Below, piece after piece: positions 54,404 through 63,038 of a DNA stretch of 64,000 bases. Location of the stretch: NCBI RefSeq assembly GCF_014237835.1, contig NZ_JACJVI010000013.1:1-64000 (forward strand). Reading direction: 5' to 3'. The notes under the pieces are model-generated. The model was not told the origin of the DNA. It ran no database searches and was given only the letters and a program-made list of their open reading frames with translations. The position numbers and the translations under genes were made by a program. Origin of the DNA: Rhizobium sp. AQ_MP. Its GTDB lineage: Bacteria > Pseudomonadota > Alphaproteobacteria > Rhizobiales > Rhizobiaceae. How positions within the stretch are numbered: the first letter of the stretch is position 1; every line of letters begins with the position of its first letter.

Positions 54404-54416
54404 ATGGGAGGAGACC

Positions 54417-55439
54417 ATGCGGCGAACCGACGGCCAATTCGTGATGCTTGTCATCATGAACGCCCTGCTGCTTGTTGCTGGAGTGGTGATCTCTGGCGGC
54501 TCCTTTCTGTCGCTGTTCAATCTGCAATCCATGGCAGGTCAGGTGCCCGAAATCGGGCTTTTGGCCATCGGTGTCATGTTGGCCATGTGCGCCGGCAATG
54601 GCGGCATTGATCTCTCGGGCATCGCGCTTGCCAATCTCTCAGGCGTCGTCTCTGCGGTTTTGATGGTGTCGATTCTCGGGCCGGCGTCCGACCCCACCAC
54701 ATTCAGCCTGGGCTTCATGTTCGGCTGCCTCCTGGTCGGCTTTGCGGGCGGCCTCTTCAACGGGTTCCTGATTGCCCGCTTCCAGATCACGCCGATCCTG
54801 TGCACGCTTGGAACCCAGATGGCATTCATGGGCCTTGCCATCGTCGTCTCTCAAGGGCGTGCCGTGACGGTTGGCAGTCCGGCTCTCTTGTCGAGCCTTG
54901 GCAACGACATGCTGTTTGGCGTGCCGATCAGCTTCATCATCTTCATCGTCGTCGCAACCCTGATTGGCGCCGTGTTGAAGTTCACGCCCTTTGGTCTCTG
55001 GTTGATGCTGATGGGGACGAACCCCAAGGCTGCGACCTTTGCCGGCTTCCCGAAAAACGGCGTGATCCTTTCGACCTATGCCCTGTCGGGAACGCTGTCG
55101 GGTATCGCCGGCATCATCATCGCGGCCCGCAACGTCAACGTGAAGTTCGACTATGGCAGCTCCTATCTCTTGATCGCCATCCTGATTGCGGTGATGGCGG
55201 GTGTTCGCCCCGAAGGTGGCTATGGCCGCGTGGTTTGCGTGGTGTTGAGCGCGGTCGCCCTGCAGCTGATGTCGAGCCTTTTGAACTTCGGCGGCCTTTC
55301 CAACTTCGTCCGAGACTTCGCCTGGGGAGCTCTGCTGCTCACCTTCCTGGCTGTCGGTCGCTACGACGTGATGGGTTTCTTCGCCCCCATGCGTCGATCT
55401 GAAGATCCTTCGGCGTCTGTCCCTCAATCGCCGAAGTAA
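54417..55439 (+). CDS. Sugar ABC transporter permease (RbsC family)
   Basis: A 340-residue permease with about nine hydrophobic spans. Motifs include GLLAIGVMLAMCAGNGGIDLSGIALANLSG, TPILCTLGTQMAFMGLAIVVSQG, FGLWLMLMGTNPKAATFAGFPKN and LIAILIAVMAGVRPEGGYGRV. A strong GGGAGGAG site precedes the ATG. It heads the plus-strand operon 54417-62446 and is quite different from the second permease at 58123, so the channel is a heterodimer. Confidence 0.91.
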   Translation: MRRTDGQFVMLVIMNALLLVAGVVISGGSFLSLFNLQSMAGQVPEIGLLAIGVMLAMCAGNGGIDLSGIALANLSGVVSAVLMVSILGPASDPTTFSLGFMFGCLLVGFAGGLFNGFLIARFQITPILCTLGTQMAFMGLAIVVSQGRAVTVGSPALLSSLGNDMLFGVPISFIIFIVVATLIGAVLKFTPFGLWLMLMGTNPKAATFAGFPKNGVILSTYALSGTLSGIAGIIIAARNVNVKFDYGSSYLLIAILIAVMAGVRPEGGYGRVVCVVLSAVALQLMSSLLNFGGLSNFVRDFAWGALLLTFLAVGRYDVMGFFAPMRRSEDPSASVPQSPK

Positions 55440-55469
55440 CAAAGCGAGGGAAAATTTGTGGAGGAAAGC

Positions 55470-56480
55470 ATGAACTCGTTTGTTAAAAAAATGATGCTCG
55501 GCACAGCACTTGCAGCCGTCTCGCTGGGAGGCTCGGTCGGCGTGCTCGTGGCCCAGGAAAAGCCGGTGATTGCAACGGTGGTCAAGATCAGCGGTATCCC
55601 GTGGTTCGATCGCATGAACACCGGCGTGGTTGCCTTCCAGGAAGCCAATGCTGATGTTGTTGCAAGCCAGAGCGGTCCGGCGACCGCCGACTCCGCCCAG
55701 CAGCTGCAGATCGTCAACGACCTCGTTGCCAAGGGTGTCAATGCGCTTGCCGTCGTTCCGATGGATCCGGCTGTGCTTGAAGGCACGCTGCAGCGCGCCA
55801 TGGAACGTGGCATCGTTGTCGTTACCCATGAGGCCGACAACCAGATCAACACCAATGCCAATGTCGAAGCCTTCGACAACGCCGATTATGGTGCAGCCCT
55901 CAATGAGCGCCTTGCCGAATGCATGGGCAAGGAAGGCAAGTGGACGACATTCGTCGGTTCGCTTGGCAGCCGCACCCACATGCAGTGGGTCGGTGCGGGC
56001 GAAGAGAACGCCAAGAAGTATGCCGGCATGCAACTCGTTGACGCCAATAACGAGTCCTTCGACGATGCCAATGCGACCTATGAAAAGGCCAAGGAAATCC
56101 TGCGCAAGCATCCCGACATCAAGGGCTTCCAGACTTCTGCCGGCAATGACGTCCTCGGTGTTGGTCGTGCAATCGACGAAGCCGGTCTGAGCGGCAAGGT
56201 CTGCCTCGTCGGCACCGGCCTGCCGAACCCCTCGGCAGACCTGCTTGAGTCAGGCGCAATCACCGCGATCGGTTTCTGGGATCCGCAAAAGGCCGGCATG
56301 GCGATGAACACGATCGCCAAGCTCCTGCTTGAAAAGAAGGAGCTCACCGATGGCATGGATCTCGGTGTCCCCGGCTATGAAAAGGTGACCGTCAAGCAGG
56401 GCGCTGGCCAGGGCTTGCTGGTTGTCGGGAACGGCATGGTTCTCGCCGACAAGGCGACCTACAAGGACTTCCTGTTCTGA
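55470..56480 (+). CDS. Periplasmic sugar-binding protein
   Basis: A 336-residue precursor with a signal peptide (MNSFVKKMMLGTALAAVSLGGSVGVLVAQE in parts; cleavage near residue 29). The mature part is a type I binding fold of the RbsB/LsrB-like group (IATVVKISGIPWFDRMNTGVVAF, GVNALAVVPMDPAVLEGTLQRAM, GIVVVTHEADNQ, FVGSLGSRTHMQWVGAGEENA). The ATG at 55470 follows GGAGGA. Ligand not identifiable; the LsrB-like signature is shared by binding proteins for several sugars. Followed by a perfect 12-bp hairpin. Confidence 0.9.
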   Translation: MNSFVKKMMLGTALAAVSLGGSVGVLVAQEKPVIATVVKISGIPWFDRMNTGVVAFQEANADVVASQSGPATADSAQQLQIVNDLVAKGVNALAVVPMDPAVLEGTLQRAMERGIVVVTHEADNQINTNANVEAFDNADYGAALNERLAECMGKEGKWTTFVGSLGSRTHMQWVGAGEENAKKYAGMQLVDANNESFDDANATYEKAKEILRKHPDIKGFQTSAGNDVLGVGRAIDEAGLSGKVCLVGTGLPNPSADLLESGAITAIGFWDPQKAGMAMNTIAKLLLEKKELTDGMDLGVPGYEKVTVKQGAGQGLLVVGNGMVLADKATYKDFLF

Positions 56481-56495
56481 TCCTTTGAGTGAGCC

Positions 56496-56523
56496 GTGAC
56501 CGGGAGATGTTTCTCCCGGTCAC
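56496..56523 (+). terminator. Perfect stem-loop after the binding-protein gene
   Basis: GTGACCGGGAGA (56496-56507) pairs without mismatch with TCTCCCGGTCAC (56512-56523) around a TGTT loop, 15 bp after the binding-protein stop. No T-run follows, so partial termination or mRNA protection is more likely, raising binding-protein output relative to the ATPase. Confidence 0.65.
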
Positions 56524-56572
56524 ACCGCCGCAGCGAAAACCCGCCTGCGGATAAATTGAGGATCCTGTTGCC

Positions 56573-58126
56573 GTGGTCGCAATGCATAAAAGCGTTGAGC
56601 AGCCAGAAGAGCTGCTCAGATTGAACAATGTCGAGAAGTGGTTTGGTGGCGTCCATGCGCTCAGGGGCATTAACCTGACGCTTGCCCGAGGCCAGGTCTA
56701 TCACCTTTTGGGTGAAAACGGCTGCGGCAAGAGCACGGTCATCAAGATCATGTCCGGTGCGCACCCGCCGTCTTCTGGGGAGATCGTGCTCGAGGGCAAG
56801 AGGTATTCTGCTCTCACAGCGATCCAGTCGCTGGCAGCCGGGATTGAGACCGTCTATCAGGATCTGTCGCTTTTGCCCAATCTGACGGTCGCCGAAAATG
56901 TCGCCCTGACCGAGCAGCTCGTGTCGGCTGGCGGACGACTGGCGCGTCTTTTTAACCGCAGTCAGATGCGAGAGACAGCAGCCTGCGCGCTTGCAGCTGT
57001 TGGCCTGCCTACGGACCGCACCTTCCTGCAGGAAATCGTCTCGGATCTGCCGCTTGCCTCACGGCAGCTGGTGGCGATCGCTCGCGCGATTGCCACACGG
57101 GCAAAGCTCGTCATTATGGATGAGCCAACCACCTCTTTGACCAGGCGAGAGGTCGATAACCTGATTGACGTCGTCGAGCGCTTGCGGCTTGAGGGCGTGA
57201 CCGTGCTCTTCGTCACCCACAAGCTCGAGGAATGCTACCGCATCGGCGGCAACGCCATCGTTTTTCGCGACGGGAAATGCGTGGCGCAAGGTCCAATCGC
57301 AAGCTTTACCAAGGATGACCTGTCTGAACTGATGACCGGGCGGCAGATCACCGCCACCCGCTATCGTGAGGGACGCCCCGACGGCGAAATCTTCTTTAAG
57401 GTCGACGGTCTGCACACCGACAATGTCGAAGGCGTGTCGCTTGCGCTTCGCCGCGGAGAGATCCTCGGCATCACCGGTCTTGCCGATTCCGGTCGAAACG
57501 AACTTGCCATGGCACTGGCCGGTGTCATGCCGATCGGGCGTGGGAAAATGCTGATCGACGAGGCGAAGGTCAGACTGACTTCTCCCGCAGACGCCATCAG
57601 ACACGGGATCGGCTATGTCCCGGAAGATCGTTTGGCAGAAGGTCTGTTTCTTGACAAATCCATTCTCGACAACGAGATCGCCTTGATCCTTCGGGATCTG
57701 ACCAATGGGATCGGCGTGATTGATCGCGATCGGGCGAGGGGACTTGCCGATGATCTCTCGGCACAGATGCGCCTCAATACGAAGAATATCGACTTGCCGG
57801 TTGGCTCGCTGTCTGGCGGAAACCAGCAGCGCGTCCTGATCGGTCGCTGGCTGAGCATTCTGCCAAAGCTCCTCATCCTGCATGGTCCGACCGTCGGTGT
57901 CGATGTCGGCTCAAAGGACACGATCTACAAGGTGATCCAATCCCTGTCGCAATCCGGCATGGGGCTGATCATCGTCAGTGACGATCTGCCGGAACTCTTG
58001 CAAAACGCCGACCGGATCATGGTCATGAATGGCGGCCAGATCGTTTCAGAATTCGAAGCAGACAAGGCGTCTGAAGACGATCTCTACCGGGCAATGCTTG
58101 GCAGTGAAAAGGGGGCTGCACAATGA
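56573..58126 (+). CDS. Sugar ABC transporter ATP-binding protein (double domain)
   Basis: A 517-residue tandem ATPase. The first domain: Walker A GENGCGKST, signature LPLASRQLVAIARAI, Walker B LVIMDEPTTSLTR. The second: degenerate Walker A (GLADSGRNELAMALAG), signature LSGGNQQRVLIGRWL, and LLILHGPTVGVDVGSK, where the usual DEP is HGP as in several family members. GTG at 56573 lies 9 bp after GAGG; an ATG three codons later is also possible. Four-base overlap with the next permease gene. Confidence 0.92.
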   Translation: MVAMHKSVEQPEELLRLNNVEKWFGGVHALRGINLTLARGQVYHLLGENGCGKSTVIKIMSGAHPPSSGEIVLEGKRYSALTAIQSLAAGIETVYQDLSLLPNLTVAENVALTEQLVSAGGRLARLFNRSQMRETAACALAAVGLPTDRTFLQEIVSDLPLASRQLVAIARAIATRAKLVIMDEPTTSLTRREVDNLIDVVERLRLEGVTVLFVTHKLEECYRIGGNAIVFRDGKCVAQGPIASFTKDDLSELMTGRQITATRYREGRPDGEIFFKVDGLHTDNVEGVSLALRRGEILGITGLADSGRNELAMALAGVMPIGRGKMLIDEAKVRLTSPADAIRHGIGYVPEDRLAEGLFLDKSILDNEIALILRDLTNGIGVIDRDRARGLADDLSAQMRLNTKNIDLPVGSLSGGNQQRVLIGRWLSILPKLLILHGPTVGVDVGSKDTIYKVIQSLSQSGMGLIIVSDDLPELLQNADRIMVMNGGQIVSEFEADKASEDDLYRAMLGSEKGAAQ

Positions 58127-59154
58127 ACACGACCAAGGTAGACACGGCCCCTTCTTCAACACATGCGCGCTCTTTCAGTCTGGGAGATCTGATACGGCGA
58201 CGGCCCGAGACGATCACCTTTGCCCTTCTCGTGACCATCTGTGTTGCCGTTTCGATTGCCAATCCGGCCTTTCTTCAGCCGTCGACCCTGATCGATATCG
58301 GCCGTGCAAGCGTCGTCATGGGACTGTTTGCGCTCGGCGTCTTCGTCATCCTGGCAGCTGGCGGCATCGATGTCTCGTTTACCGCGATTGCCGCCTTCAC
58401 CATGTATTCGGTGACCCTTCTGGTGCAGACCTATCTGCCAGGACTGCCGATCATTGTCATCATTCTGATTGCGATGGCAGGCGGTGTCCTGCTGGGCGTG
58501 ATCAACGGCCTTCTCGTTCATCACCTGCGGGTGCCATCGCTGATCGTGACGATCGGCACGCAGTATCTGTTTCGCGGGTTTCTTCTGTCTTTCATTGGCA
58601 CGGTCTGGATCATGTCGCTGCCGCCGCAAATGGGGGCCTTCGGGCGAATGCCGCTTCTGCAGTTCGAGACCGCCAATGGCGCCCTCGTCACCTTGCCCTT
58701 CTATTTCCTCGTGCTTCCGCTCGCCGCCATCCTGACCTGGTGGATCCTGAACCGGACGCTTATGGGGCGGGCAATCTTTGCCGTAGGCGGCAATGCCAAT
58801 ATTGCCGAGCGTCTGGGCTACAGCCTGCGCACGGTGCATCTGTTTCTATTCGGCTATGCCGGCGCTTTGGCCGGCCTTGCAGGGATCATTCATGTCTGCG
58901 CCAACCGGCAGGCAAACCCGTTTGATCTGGTCGGCACGGAAATCAACGTGATTGCAGCCGTCGTCCTGGGCGGCGCCCGCATCACGGGCGGAACCGGCAC
59001 GGTTCTCGGCACCATTCTCGGCGTTCTCCTGGTCGTCGTCATCAACAGCGTCCTGGTTCTCGTCGGCATCCCAAGCACCTGGCAGCGACTGGTGGTCGGC
59101 AGCTTCATCCTGCTTGCAGCTGCCTTCTTCGTCACGCGTCAGCGCAAAAAGTAA
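58123..59154 (+). CDS. Sugar ABC transporter permease (RbsC family)
   Basis: A 343-residue permease, about nine spans, with FVILAAGGIDVSFTAIAAFTMYS, VPSLIVTIGTQYLFRGFLLSFIGTVW, AIFAVGGNANIAERLGYSLRTVHLFLFGYAGALAGLAGI and VLGGARITGGTGTVLGT. It is the partner of the permease encoded at 54417. Two base pairs separate it from the DhaK-like frame, whose ribosome-binding site begins right after the stop. Confidence 0.91.
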   Translation: MNTTKVDTAPSSTHARSFSLGDLIRRRPETITFALLVTICVAVSIANPAFLQPSTLIDIGRASVVMGLFALGVFVILAAGGIDVSFTAIAAFTMYSVTLLVQTYLPGLPIIVIILIAMAGGVLLGVINGLLVHHLRVPSLIVTIGTQYLFRGFLLSFIGTVWIMSLPPQMGAFGRMPLLQFETANGALVTLPFYFLVLPLAAILTWWILNRTLMGRAIFAVGGNANIAERLGYSLRTVHLFLFGYAGALAGLAGIIHVCANRQANPFDLVGTEINVIAAVVLGGARITGGTGTVLGTILGVLLVVVINSVLVLVGIPSTWQRLVVGSFILLAAAFFVTRQRKK

Positions 59155-59168
59155 CAGTGGAGGATAAA

Positions 59169-60170
59169 GTGAAGAAGTTTCTCAACGATCCGGTCAATTT
59201 CGTCGACGAGATGCTCGAGGGCATCTATGCGGCGCATCCGATGGTCACCTATGTGAATGACGATCTGCGTTGCCTGGTGACGGCAAAGCCAAAGGCGGGC
59301 AAGGTCGGCCTCACCACGGGCGGGGGCTCCGGTCACCTGCCGACATTCTTAGGCTTTGTCGGCGACGGCATGCTCGACGGTGCAGCCGTTGGCGGTGTCT
59401 TCCAGTCTCCCAGTGCCGAGCAGATGTATCAGGTGACCAAGGCCGTCGATCAGGGCGCCGGTGTCCTTTACATCTATGGCAATTACTCAGGCGATATCAT
59501 CAATTTCGACATGGCCGCCGAACTCGCTGATCTCGATGGCATTGCCGTCAAGCAGGTTGTCGGCAACGATGACGTGGCCTCCTCGATTGTTGGAGAAGAG
59601 CACAAGCGCCGCGGTGTGGCGGGCATCTTCTTCATCTACAAGGCGGCCGGTGCTGCTGCCGCCGAAGGTCTGTCGCTCGACGAGGTCGCACGAATTGCCG
59701 ACAAGGCACGGATGAAGTCCCGGACCATGGGTGTTGCTCTATCCAGCTGCGTCGTGCCCGAAATCGGTCATGCCACGTTTTCGATCGGCGAAGACGAAAT
59801 GGAAATCGGCATGGGGATCCATGGCGAGCCCGGCATTAGCCGCAAGAAGCTTGCTGCAGCAGACGCCGTTGTCGACGAGATGATGGAGCGCATCTTCAAC
59901 GAGACTGATTACAAGTCAGGCGATGATGTTGCTGTTTTGATTAACGGTCTGGGTGGTACGCCGCTCGAAGAACTTTACATCCTTTTCCGCCGGGTCCGTC
60001 AGCTTCTCGATGCGCGCGGCGTGAACCTCAAGCACGTCTGGATTGGAGAGTTTGCAACCTCGATGGAGATGGCAGGCGCCTCGATTTCGATCCTTCATCT
60101 TGATGAAGAGCTCGACCGTATGATGGCTGCACCCGCCAACACGCCCTTCTTCAAGCACGTCACGGGATAA
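59169..60170 (+). CDS. dhaK: Dihydroxyacetone kinase-type subunit DhaK
   Basis: Binds a short keto-sugar covalently for phosphorylation. The 333-residue protein starts at GTG 59169 behind GGAGG. With this start the three key residues fall at the same numbers as in E. coli DhaK: His56 (GGGSGHLP), Asp109 (YGNYSGDIINF) and the substrate-binding His218 (GMGIHGEPG). This supports real activity and the start chosen. The substrate may be dihydroxyacetone or another ketose such as erythrulose, as known for relatives. Next gene is a separate DhaL; no DhaM phosphotransferase gene is nearby, so the phosphate donor should be ATP. Confidence 0.92.
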   Translation: MKKFLNDPVNFVDEMLEGIYAAHPMVTYVNDDLRCLVTAKPKAGKVGLTTGGGSGHLPTFLGFVGDGMLDGAAVGGVFQSPSAEQMYQVTKAVDQGAGVLYIYGNYSGDIINFDMAAELADLDGIAVKQVVGNDDVASSIVGEEHKRRGVAGIFFIYKAAGAAAAEGLSLDEVARIADKARMKSRTMGVALSSCVVPEIGHATFSIGEDEMEIGMGIHGEPGISRKKLAAADAVVDEMMERIFNETDYKSGDDVAVLINGLGGTPLEELYILFRRVRQLLDARGVNLKHVWIGEFATSMEMAGASISILHLDEELDRMMAAPANTPFFKHVTG

Positions 60171-60174
60171 GATC

Positions 60175-60822
60175 ATGAGCCTCGAAAAACTGGATGCGGG
60201 TCATCTGATCGGGCTGTTTCAGAGCTGGCAGCAGCTTTTTGCTGAACAGCGCGAGTTTCTGATCGCACTCGACGGCAAGGTTGGTGACAGCGACCTTGGT
60301 ATCACCATGGCCAAATCTTTTGCAGCGGCGGCCGACGCCGTCGCTGCTGAAGGCGAAGAAGCCGGCTTGTCCAAGCTGCTTCGCACAGCCGGTGCGACGA
60401 TGGCGCGGACGGCTCCCTCAACCATGGGGACGCTGACGGCGACCGGTTTCCTAAGGGCGAGCAAGGCGGTCGAAGGACTGGACGCAATCGATACGCAAGC
60501 GCTTGCTCGGTTCTGGCGTGCCTATACCGATGGCATTGCTGAACGCGGCAAGGCAAAGGTCGGTGACAAGACCCTGCTCGATGTGCTCGATCCCATGACG
60601 AAGGCGCTTGAAGCTTCAGCTGCACGGCGCGACAACCTGACTATGGCATTGTCTTCTGCTGAGACCGTGGCCGAAGAAGCACTGGAAGCGACGAAGTCGA
60701 TGGTCGCTCAACACGGAAAGGCGGCGGCATTCCAGGAAAAGACCGTGGGACTGCAAGACGCTGGCGCGACCGTCGGATTCTTCCTGATCAGGCGCATGAG
60801 CCAGTTTGCGGCGAACCACTGA
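60175..60822 (+). CDS. dhaL: Dihydroxyacetone kinase-type subunit DhaL, divergent
   Basis: ADP/ATP-binding partner of DhaK. The 215-residue helical-barrel protein keeps the three aspartates that hold the Mg-nucleotide (LDGKVGDSDLGITM; Asp33, Asp38, Asp40) and VGDKTLLDVLDPM. Two motifs differ from classical DhaL: the His of GDGDHG is replaced by Leu, and the GGASGPL(Y/F)G loop is replaced by APSTMGTLTATG. It starts 4 bp after dhaK. As a separate subunit without DhaM, it likely uses ATP directly; the altered loop may reflect a different substrate or nucleotide exchange. Confidence 0.88.
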   Translation: MSLEKLDAGHLIGLFQSWQQLFAEQREFLIALDGKVGDSDLGITMAKSFAAAADAVAAEGEEAGLSKLLRTAGATMARTAPSTMGTLTATGFLRASKAVEGLDAIDTQALARFWRAYTDGIAERGKAKVGDKTLLDVLDPMTKALEASAARRDNLTMALSSAETVAEEALEATKSMVAQHGKAAAFQEKTVGLQDAGATVGFFLIRRMSQFAANH

Positions 60823-60853
60823 CATTGCGTGACCGGCCTCAGGATTGAACGGA

Positions 60854-62449
60854 ATGACCGAAATCTATGTCATCGGGGTTGATGTGGGCACGGCAAGCGC
60901 GCGTGCGGGTCTCTTTGACCTCAAGGGCCGCATGTTGTCGGCTGCCAAGCGCGATATAACGCTCTATCGCGAGGGCGGTTCGATCGTCGAACAGTCGAGC
61001 AGCGAGATATGGGACGCCATCTGTGCGATCATCCGTGAGGTCGTGCAGGGAGCGGGCGTGTCGCCCGAGCAGGTCATTGGCCTCGGCTTCGACGCGACCT
61101 GCTCTCTGGTCGTCATGGGTGAAGGAGGGCGACCGCTTGGCCTTGGTGGCGGGGACCCTTTTCGCGACATCATTGTCTGGATGGATCATCGCGCGGTCAC
61201 GCAGGCCGAGCGGATCAATGCGATCGGCCATGATGTGCTGCGTTATGTCGGTGGACGGATTTCCCCTGAGATGCAGACCCCGAAGCTGCTCTGGCTGAAG
61301 GAAAACTGCCCTCAGATTTTTGGAAAAGCCTGGCAGTTTTTCGATCTTGCTGATTTCCTCACCTGGAAGGCGACGGGCGACCTTTCGCGCTCGACCTGTA
61401 CCGTCACCTGCAAATGGACCTATCTTGCTCATGAGGCCCGCTGGGACGAGAGCTATTTCCACTCCATTGGACTTGGCGAATTGGCGGATGAGGGTTTCGT
61501 CCGGATCGGGACACAGATGGTCGAGCCTGGGACCCGGCTTGGGGCAGGGCTTAACGCAGAGGCGGCATCTGCCATGGGCCTGGTAACCGGGACTGCTGTT
61601 GCAGCTGGCATGATTGATGCCCATGCCGGTGGCATCGGGACGGTCGGCATCGGCGACAACCCCATGGACAATCTGGCCTATGTCTTCGGGACGTCTTCCT
61701 GCACCATGACCTCGACGAACGAGCCGGTCTTTGTACCGGGTGTCTGGGGACCCTATTATTCGGCCATGGTGCCGGGTCTGTGGCTGAATGAAGGTGGCCA
61801 GAGTGCCGCAGGCGCTGCAATCGACCAGCTCTTGGTCTTTCATCCGGCAGCAGCAGAGGCGAGTGAGAGGGCGCAAGCGTCAGGTAAATCGCTTCCAGCT
61901 TTTCTGGCCGAGATCGCGACAGCGCAGGTCGAGACGCTGTCCGAGACAGTTTTGGTAGCGGGTGGCTTGCATGTCGTGCCTGAGTTTCTCGGCAATCGAG
62001 CACCTTTTGCCGATCCCCATGCGCGGGCCGTGATTGCAGGACTTGGCATGGAGCGTGATCTTGCCAGTCTGGTCGCGCTCTACATAGCCGGTCTGTGCGG
62101 CATTGGCTACGGGCTTCGCCAGATCATCGAGACGCAGGCCAGGCATGGCGCCGGCGTCAAACGCGTGGTGATCAGTGGTGGAGCCGGATCAAGCCCACTG
62201 GTGCGCCAGTTGCTGGCGGATGCCTGCGGCTTGGCTGTCGTCGCCCCTCTTGCCGATGAGCCGGTCCTGCTCGGCTCGGCCATCTTAGGCAGCGTGGCAG
62301 GTGGCGCTTTTCCTGATGTGAAAGGGGCAATGCAGGCACTATCCGCTTCGGCTTCGGTCTTTGAGCCGTGTCAAGGAGAGCTCATTGCCCTTCACCAACG
62401 CCGCTTTGATGCCTTCCTCAAATTACAGGATATCGGGCGGGCGATTTAA
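60854..62449 (+). CDS. FGGY-family carbohydrate kinase, pentulose (ribulokinase-like) type
   Basis: A 531-residue ATP-dependent sugar kinase. N-terminal FGGY domain: VIGVDVGTASARAGLFD, GLGFDATCSLVV, DIIVWMDHRAVTQAERI, VGGRISPEMQTPKLLWLKEN. C-terminal domain: VFGTSSCTMTS, GVWGPYYSAMVPGLWLNEGGQSAAG, FLGNRAPFADPHARAVIAGL and VVISGGAGSSPLVRQLLADACG. These signatures fit the D-ribulose/ribitol kinase branch (YoaC/FGGY) better than xylulose or glycerol kinases. The ATG at 60854 is chosen over a TTG three codons earlier. Last gene of the operon. Confidence 0.9.
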   Translation: MTEIYVIGVDVGTASARAGLFDLKGRMLSAAKRDITLYREGGSIVEQSSSEIWDAICAIIREVVQGAGVSPEQVIGLGFDATCSLVVMGEGGRPLGLGGGDPFRDIIVWMDHRAVTQAERINAIGHDVLRYVGGRISPEMQTPKLLWLKENCPQIFGKAWQFFDLADFLTWKATGDLSRSTCTVTCKWTYLAHEARWDESYFHSIGLGELADEGFVRIGTQMVEPGTRLGAGLNAEAASAMGLVTGTAVAAGMIDAHAGGIGTVGIGDNPMDNLAYVFGTSSCTMTSTNEPVFVPGVWGPYYSAMVPGLWLNEGGQSAAGAAIDQLLVFHPAAAEASERAQASGKSLPAFLAEIATAQVETLSETVLVAGGLHVVPEFLGNRAPFADPHARAVIAGLGMERDLASLVALYIAGLCGIGYGLRQIIETQARHGAGVKRVVISGGAGSSPLVRQLLADACGLAVVAPLADEPVLLGSAILGSVAGGAFPDVKGAMQALSASASVFEPCQGELIALHQRRFDAFLKLQDIGRAI

Positions 62450-62670
62450 GCGCCGGGCATGCTGGCGGACGTGGTTTCCACAGCTCTTCGGCGGTCGGAT
62501 TTAATCTCGTCACCTCCTGTCAAAGTCACACTGTGACGCCTTGCGCCAGGTATTCAAGCCAGTGCAGCGGCGAGTGTCGTTGGGCCAGATCGGAGGCGAA
62601 CAAAGGGCCAGTTGCCGCACCAGCGCGCCTTCAAAGAGCTCAAGCCTTTGGGTTTGCGCCAGCATCAGCG

Positions 62671-62976
62671 TTACTGGACGTTTCTGGACGTCTCTTTTGG
62701 CGGCCGGCTCTGCTCAGCCAGAGCATGGGATCGCACCCCTACGACCAGTTCCTGCAGTCCTCTATGGGCCGCCATTGCCATCGTCAGCTGTGACTCGCTG
62801 CGCTTGTCCTCACGAAACATATTGAGGATTGCAGATGCCGCAATCTCGACCTCGTCGCAGTCTGCTTGCAGTCCGTGGAGCAATCTCCAGTCTTCGAGAA
62901 CCTTGCCTAGCGTCTCAAACTCTTTCGGACCAAACGTCGGGGCCGTCGTATCGGCGATTGACAAGCGAGACGACAA
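62671..62976 (-). CDS. Hypothetical protein
   Basis: A frame of about 100 codons with protein-like content: GPKEFETLGKVLEDWRLLHGL, EVEIAASAILNMFREDKRSESQL and MAAHRGLQELV. Similar short proteins are frequent in Rhizobiaceae genomes, but no function is known to me. The start is uncertain (TTG at 62976 without a clear ribosome-binding site). It is convergent with the FGGY kinase gene, and the GntR operator lies just upstream of it, so both divergent genes might be controlled by the same palindrome. Confidence 0.45.
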   Translation of the reverse strand: MSSRLSIADTTAPTFGPKEFETLGKVLEDWRLLHGLQADCDEVEIAASAILNMFREDKRSESQLTMAMAAHRGLQELVVGVRSHALAEQSRPPKETSRNVQ

Positions 62977-62993
62977 AATCTAGATCGAAATAG

Positions 62994-63016
62994 CAAAACC
63001 TGTCTGACAGGTTTTG
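62994..63016. promoter_or_regulatory. Palindromic operator for the adjacent GntR/FadR regulator
   Basis: CAAAACCTGTC and GACAGGTTTTG are perfectly inverted around a single T. The centre TGT-CTG-ACA fits the general GntR-family pattern with GT and AC half-sites (FadR-type spacing). It lies 23 bp before the start of the GntR gene, so autoregulation is likely. Confidence 0.7.
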
Positions 63017-63038
63017 TATTTTTGGGAGAGTTTGTCTT

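Noticed and set aside
54639-56111. A 490-codon minus-strand frame opposite permease and binding-protein genes
   Set aside because: Its composition (His, Asp, Arg rich, no family motifs) is that of an antisense shadow; the plus-strand genes are unmistakable.
60839-61876. A 345-codon minus-strand frame opposite the FGGY kinase
   Set aside because: Fully covered by the kinase gene with conserved motifs; no recognisable domain in the antisense frame.
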